From the NCBI RefSeq assembly GCF_002262885.1, contig NZ_NKYF01000017.1:118052-182051 (forward strand): a stretch of DNA of 64,000 bases, read 5' to 3'. Of this stretch, positions 61,430-64,000 are shown in pieces. The stretch is from Pseudonocardia sp. MH-G8 (GTDB taxonomy: Bacteria > Actinomycetota > Actinomycetes > Mycobacteriales > Pseudonocardiaceae). Made by a program: the position numbers and the translations under genes. Below the pieces are notes generated by a model. That model saw only the letters and a list, made by a program, of their open reading frames with translations. It had not been told where the DNA came from and did not search any database. Each line of letters starts with the position of its first letter. The stretch's first letter is position 1.

Positions 61430-62453
61430 CCGCTCGTGTCCCGGCCCGGACCTGGCCGTCGCCGGTCGTGTCCGGGTCGGGGACGTTGTCGGGAACGTTG
61501 CGGAGCATGATCGTGCGGTGGGGCTGCGCGCTCCCCTGGATCCGCTCCAGGAGCACGGTGGCGGCGGTGGCACCGAGCAGGCGGGCAGGCAACGGGATCA
61601 CCTCGACACCCGAGGGCTCGAGCGGGAAGTAGGGCAGGTCGCCGTAGGCGGCCACCCCGAAGCCGGGCGGGCGCAGCCCACGGTCGCCGAGCTCCCCGAG
61701 CGCGCCGAGCGCCATCAGGTTGTTGGCCACGAAGACGGCGTCCGGCGGCTCGGCGCGCGCGAGGAGTTCGGCCATCGCCGCCCGGCCGCCCGCCACGCGG
61801 TAGTCCGCGTGCACCAGGTACGCGTCCGGGTCGAGGTCCGGGGAGCGGCGGAGGAAGACCTCCCGCCAGCCCGCGCTGCGCAGCTCGGCGGTCTCCGCCG
61901 CGCCGGGGCCGGTGATGCAGGCGACGCGCCGGGCACCCTGGTCGTAGAGACGCGCGGTGGCCTCCCGGCCACCGGCGAGGTTGTCCACGACGACGGAGTC
62001 GACCGGCTCCCGCGGCAGGGCGCGGTCGACGCTCACGACCGGCCTGCCCCGCTCCACGAGCACGCTGATGTCGCTGTCGGTGCCCGCCGGTACCAGGATC
62101 ACCCCGGCCATGTGCTCGGAGACCGCGATCGTCAGGTACCGGCCCTCCCGCGCGGGGTCCTCGTCGCTGTTGCACAGCACGACCGAGTAACCGGCGCCGT
62201 GCGCGACGTCCTCCACCCCGCGCGCGAGCGCGGTGAAGAACGGGTTCTCGATGTCGGCGACGATGAGAGCGATCACCGAGGAGGTCTGCATGCGCAGCGC
62301 CCGGGCGGTCCGGTTCGGCGAGTACCCCAGCTGCTCGGCCGCCCGCAGCACCAGGCGCGTCCGCTCCCGGGACACGTTGGAGCCGTTGAACACGCGCGAT
62401 ACCGTGGCCGGGGAGACTCCGGCGAGGGCGGCAACCTCGTAGATCGTCGCCAT
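61392..62453 (-). CDS. LacI-family regulator of the GH172 gene
   Basis: 353 residues. DNA-binding part ATIYEVAALAGVSPATVSRV and SPNRTARALRMQTS; ligand-binding part IALIVADIENPFFTALARGV, VVSVDRALPREPVDSVVVDN. A C-terminal extension of about 30 residues is Arg/Pro-rich. ATG 62453 with GGAGG close upstream; ATG 62465 also possible. It diverges from the GH172 gene, with two related GAAAyCGATTCC sites in the gap, so local repression is likely. Confidence 0.92.
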   Translation of the reverse strand: MATIYEVAALAGVSPATVSRVFNGSNVSRERTRLVLRAAEQLGYSPNRTARALRMQTSSVIALIVADIENPFFTALARGVEDVAHGAGYSVVLCNSDEDPAREGRYLTIAVSEHMAGVILVPAGTDSDISVLVERGRPVVSVDRALPREPVDSVVVDNLAGGREATARLYDQGARRVACITGPGAAETAELRSAGWREVFLRRSPDLDPDAYLVHADYRVAGGRAAMAELLARAEPPDAVFVANNLMALGALGELGDRGLRPPGFGVAAYGDLPYFPLEPSGVEVIPLPARLLGATAATVLLERIQGSAQPHRTIMLRNVPDNVPDPDTTGDGQVRAGTRAVSAARPARRPIP

Positions 62454-62513
62454 GGCCTCCACCATTCTCCGGCCCGGGCCGCGTGCACGAGCCGTCGAAG
62501 TGTACGACGTCGT

Positions 62514-62525
62514 GAAACCGATTCC
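62514..62525. promoter_or_regulatory. LacI operator-like site near lacI
   Basis: GAAACCGATTCC, one mismatch from the complement of the site at 62627 (GAAATCGATTCC). It lies about 60 bp upstream of the lacI start and could serve autoregulation. Confidence 0.6.
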
Positions 62526-62592
62526 AAGCGTGACACCTCGCGTCCGGCCCTGACCGCCTCTGGTGGGGCCCCAAATCCCCCTTCGGGAGTTC

Positions 62593-62621
62593 TTGACCTC
62601 GCCCTCCGATCTTTCTACAGT
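62593..62621 (+). promoter_or_regulatory. Strong promoter of the GH172 operon
   Basis: TTGACC (62593-62598), 17-bp spacer, TACAGT (62616-62621). This is among the best sigma-A-type promoters in the window. The expected start point falls inside the operator at 62627-62638. Confidence 0.75.
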
Positions 62622-62626
62622 GCCGT

Positions 62627-62638
62627 GGAATCGATTTC
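62627..62638. promoter_or_regulatory. LacI operator-like site at the GH172 transcription start
   Basis: GGAATCGATTTC, nearly palindromic around CGAT, placed where the promoter's +1 would lie. Typical of LacI-family repression by blocking initiation. Confidence 0.7.
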
Positions 62639-62695
62639 GTGTCGCGCGATTCCCCCGCGGCACCGGATCACGACACGAACGTCCGGAGGACCCTC

Positions 62696-62733
62696 ATGGC
62701 GCACCCCTGCACCCCGCAGCGAGGAGGCGCTCG

Positions 62734-62737
<4 letters not shown>
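62696..62737 (+). CDS. Possible 13-codon leader ORF coupled to GH172
   Basis: MAHPCTPQRGGAR, preceded by CGGAGGA five bases before its ATG. Its stop TGA overlaps the GTG of the GH172 gene (GTGA), and the GAGGAGG site for GH172 lies inside it. The strong ribosome site argues for translation and coupling. It may be only a translational enhancer. Confidence 0.45.
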
Positions 62738-63825
<1,088 letters not shown>

Positions 63826-63913
63826 GCGAGCAAGCACCCCACAAAGCGACACGGACGCACCCGGACCCCGACTCGCGGGGGTGGCGACACCCACCCCGAT
63901 GCTCCTATGGAAG

Positions 63914-64000
63914 TCAACCCGTGATCTGAAGATCTTGGTGGCTGTGGGTTAGGGCGGTGTAGACCTCGCGGGCGACGTAGCGTTTGAGGCATCGGATGAT
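63914..64000 (-). CDS. IS110-family transposase, C-terminal end (cut by window edge)
   Basis: The last 28 codons of a minus-strand frame read IIRCLKRYVAREVYTALTHS and end at a TGA. This is the C-terminus typical of IS110-type DEDD transposases. The start lies outside the window. IS110 elements lack terminal inverted repeats, so no end can be fixed here. Confidence 0.75.
   Translation of the reverse strand: MIRCLKRYVAREVYTALTHSHQDLQITG

Overview
The window is very GC-rich, gene-dense DNA with many GTG starts, leaderless TANNNT promoters and stop/start (ATGA or GTGA) overlaps. Its genes include an F420-dependent glucose-6-phosphate dehydrogenase, a second F420-type luciferase-like oxidoreductase, GarA, a ResR-type MerR regulator, DUF742 proteins, a SigB/SigF-type sigma factor and an actinobacterial HelD. 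It is actinobacterial chromosome, most likely Pseudonocardiaceae (Pseudonocardia-like); the genus is inference. I see no rRNA, tRNA, CRISPR array or prophage. One IS110-type transposase end sits at the right edge.

Layout. 1-7.4 kb: a DUF4037 gene, then the glycine-cleavage/GarA block on the minus strand (pgsA-like, gcvH, garA, DUF151 nuclease, resR, tandem glycine riboswitch, gcvP), in an order close to mycobacteria. 7.4-14.2 kb: OsmC, a thiamine-diphosphate enzyme, and a sensory/partner-switch group (MEDS-STAS, MEDS-ATPase, a BTAD regulator, an RsbW-like ATPase), then small stress-type proteins (DUF4235, ChaB/Rho_N). 14.2-22.7 kb: FGD, a heterodimeric ABC exporter, a 0.6 kb gene-free gap, a HutC/UTRA GntR regulator and an OtrA-like ribosomal protection protein preceded by a possible leader ORF. 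22.7-31.1 kb: a LacI-controlled sugar locus (binding protein, two permeases, GH31, LacI, GH2) with the same operator in front of both transcription units. 31.3-34.5 kb: S51 peptidase, RecQ, DUF742.

34.8-43.5 kb is an amine-catabolism-like cluster: a dimethylglycine-dehydrogenase-type flavoprotein diverges from a choline-kinase-like phosphotransferase, an APC permease with a long charged tail, a glutamine-synthetase-like ligase, a PuuD-like amidase and an SDR. Two GGTCTAGACC palindromes mark its promoters. 43.5-49.6 kb: HelD diverging from a sigma factor that carries its own sigma-B-type promoter, DUF6328, a DJ-1/PfpI protein, topoisomerase IB and a DksA-like protein. 49.7-54.4 kb: GH65 and beta-phosphoglucomutase genes, then an unusual gene joining a DNA-ligase-like domain without its catalytic residues to a degenerate LytS-type histidine-kinase region. 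54.6-64 kb: a DUF3516 helicase, a GGDEF-EAL protein, DUF742, an F420-type oxidoreductase, and a second LacI-controlled locus (GH172/DUF2961) that ends at the IS110 fragment.

The most novel items are the pseudo-ligase/LytS fusion, the GGTCTAGACC-controlled amine cluster, the permease tail, the paired MEDS proteins and two short leader-like ORFs.
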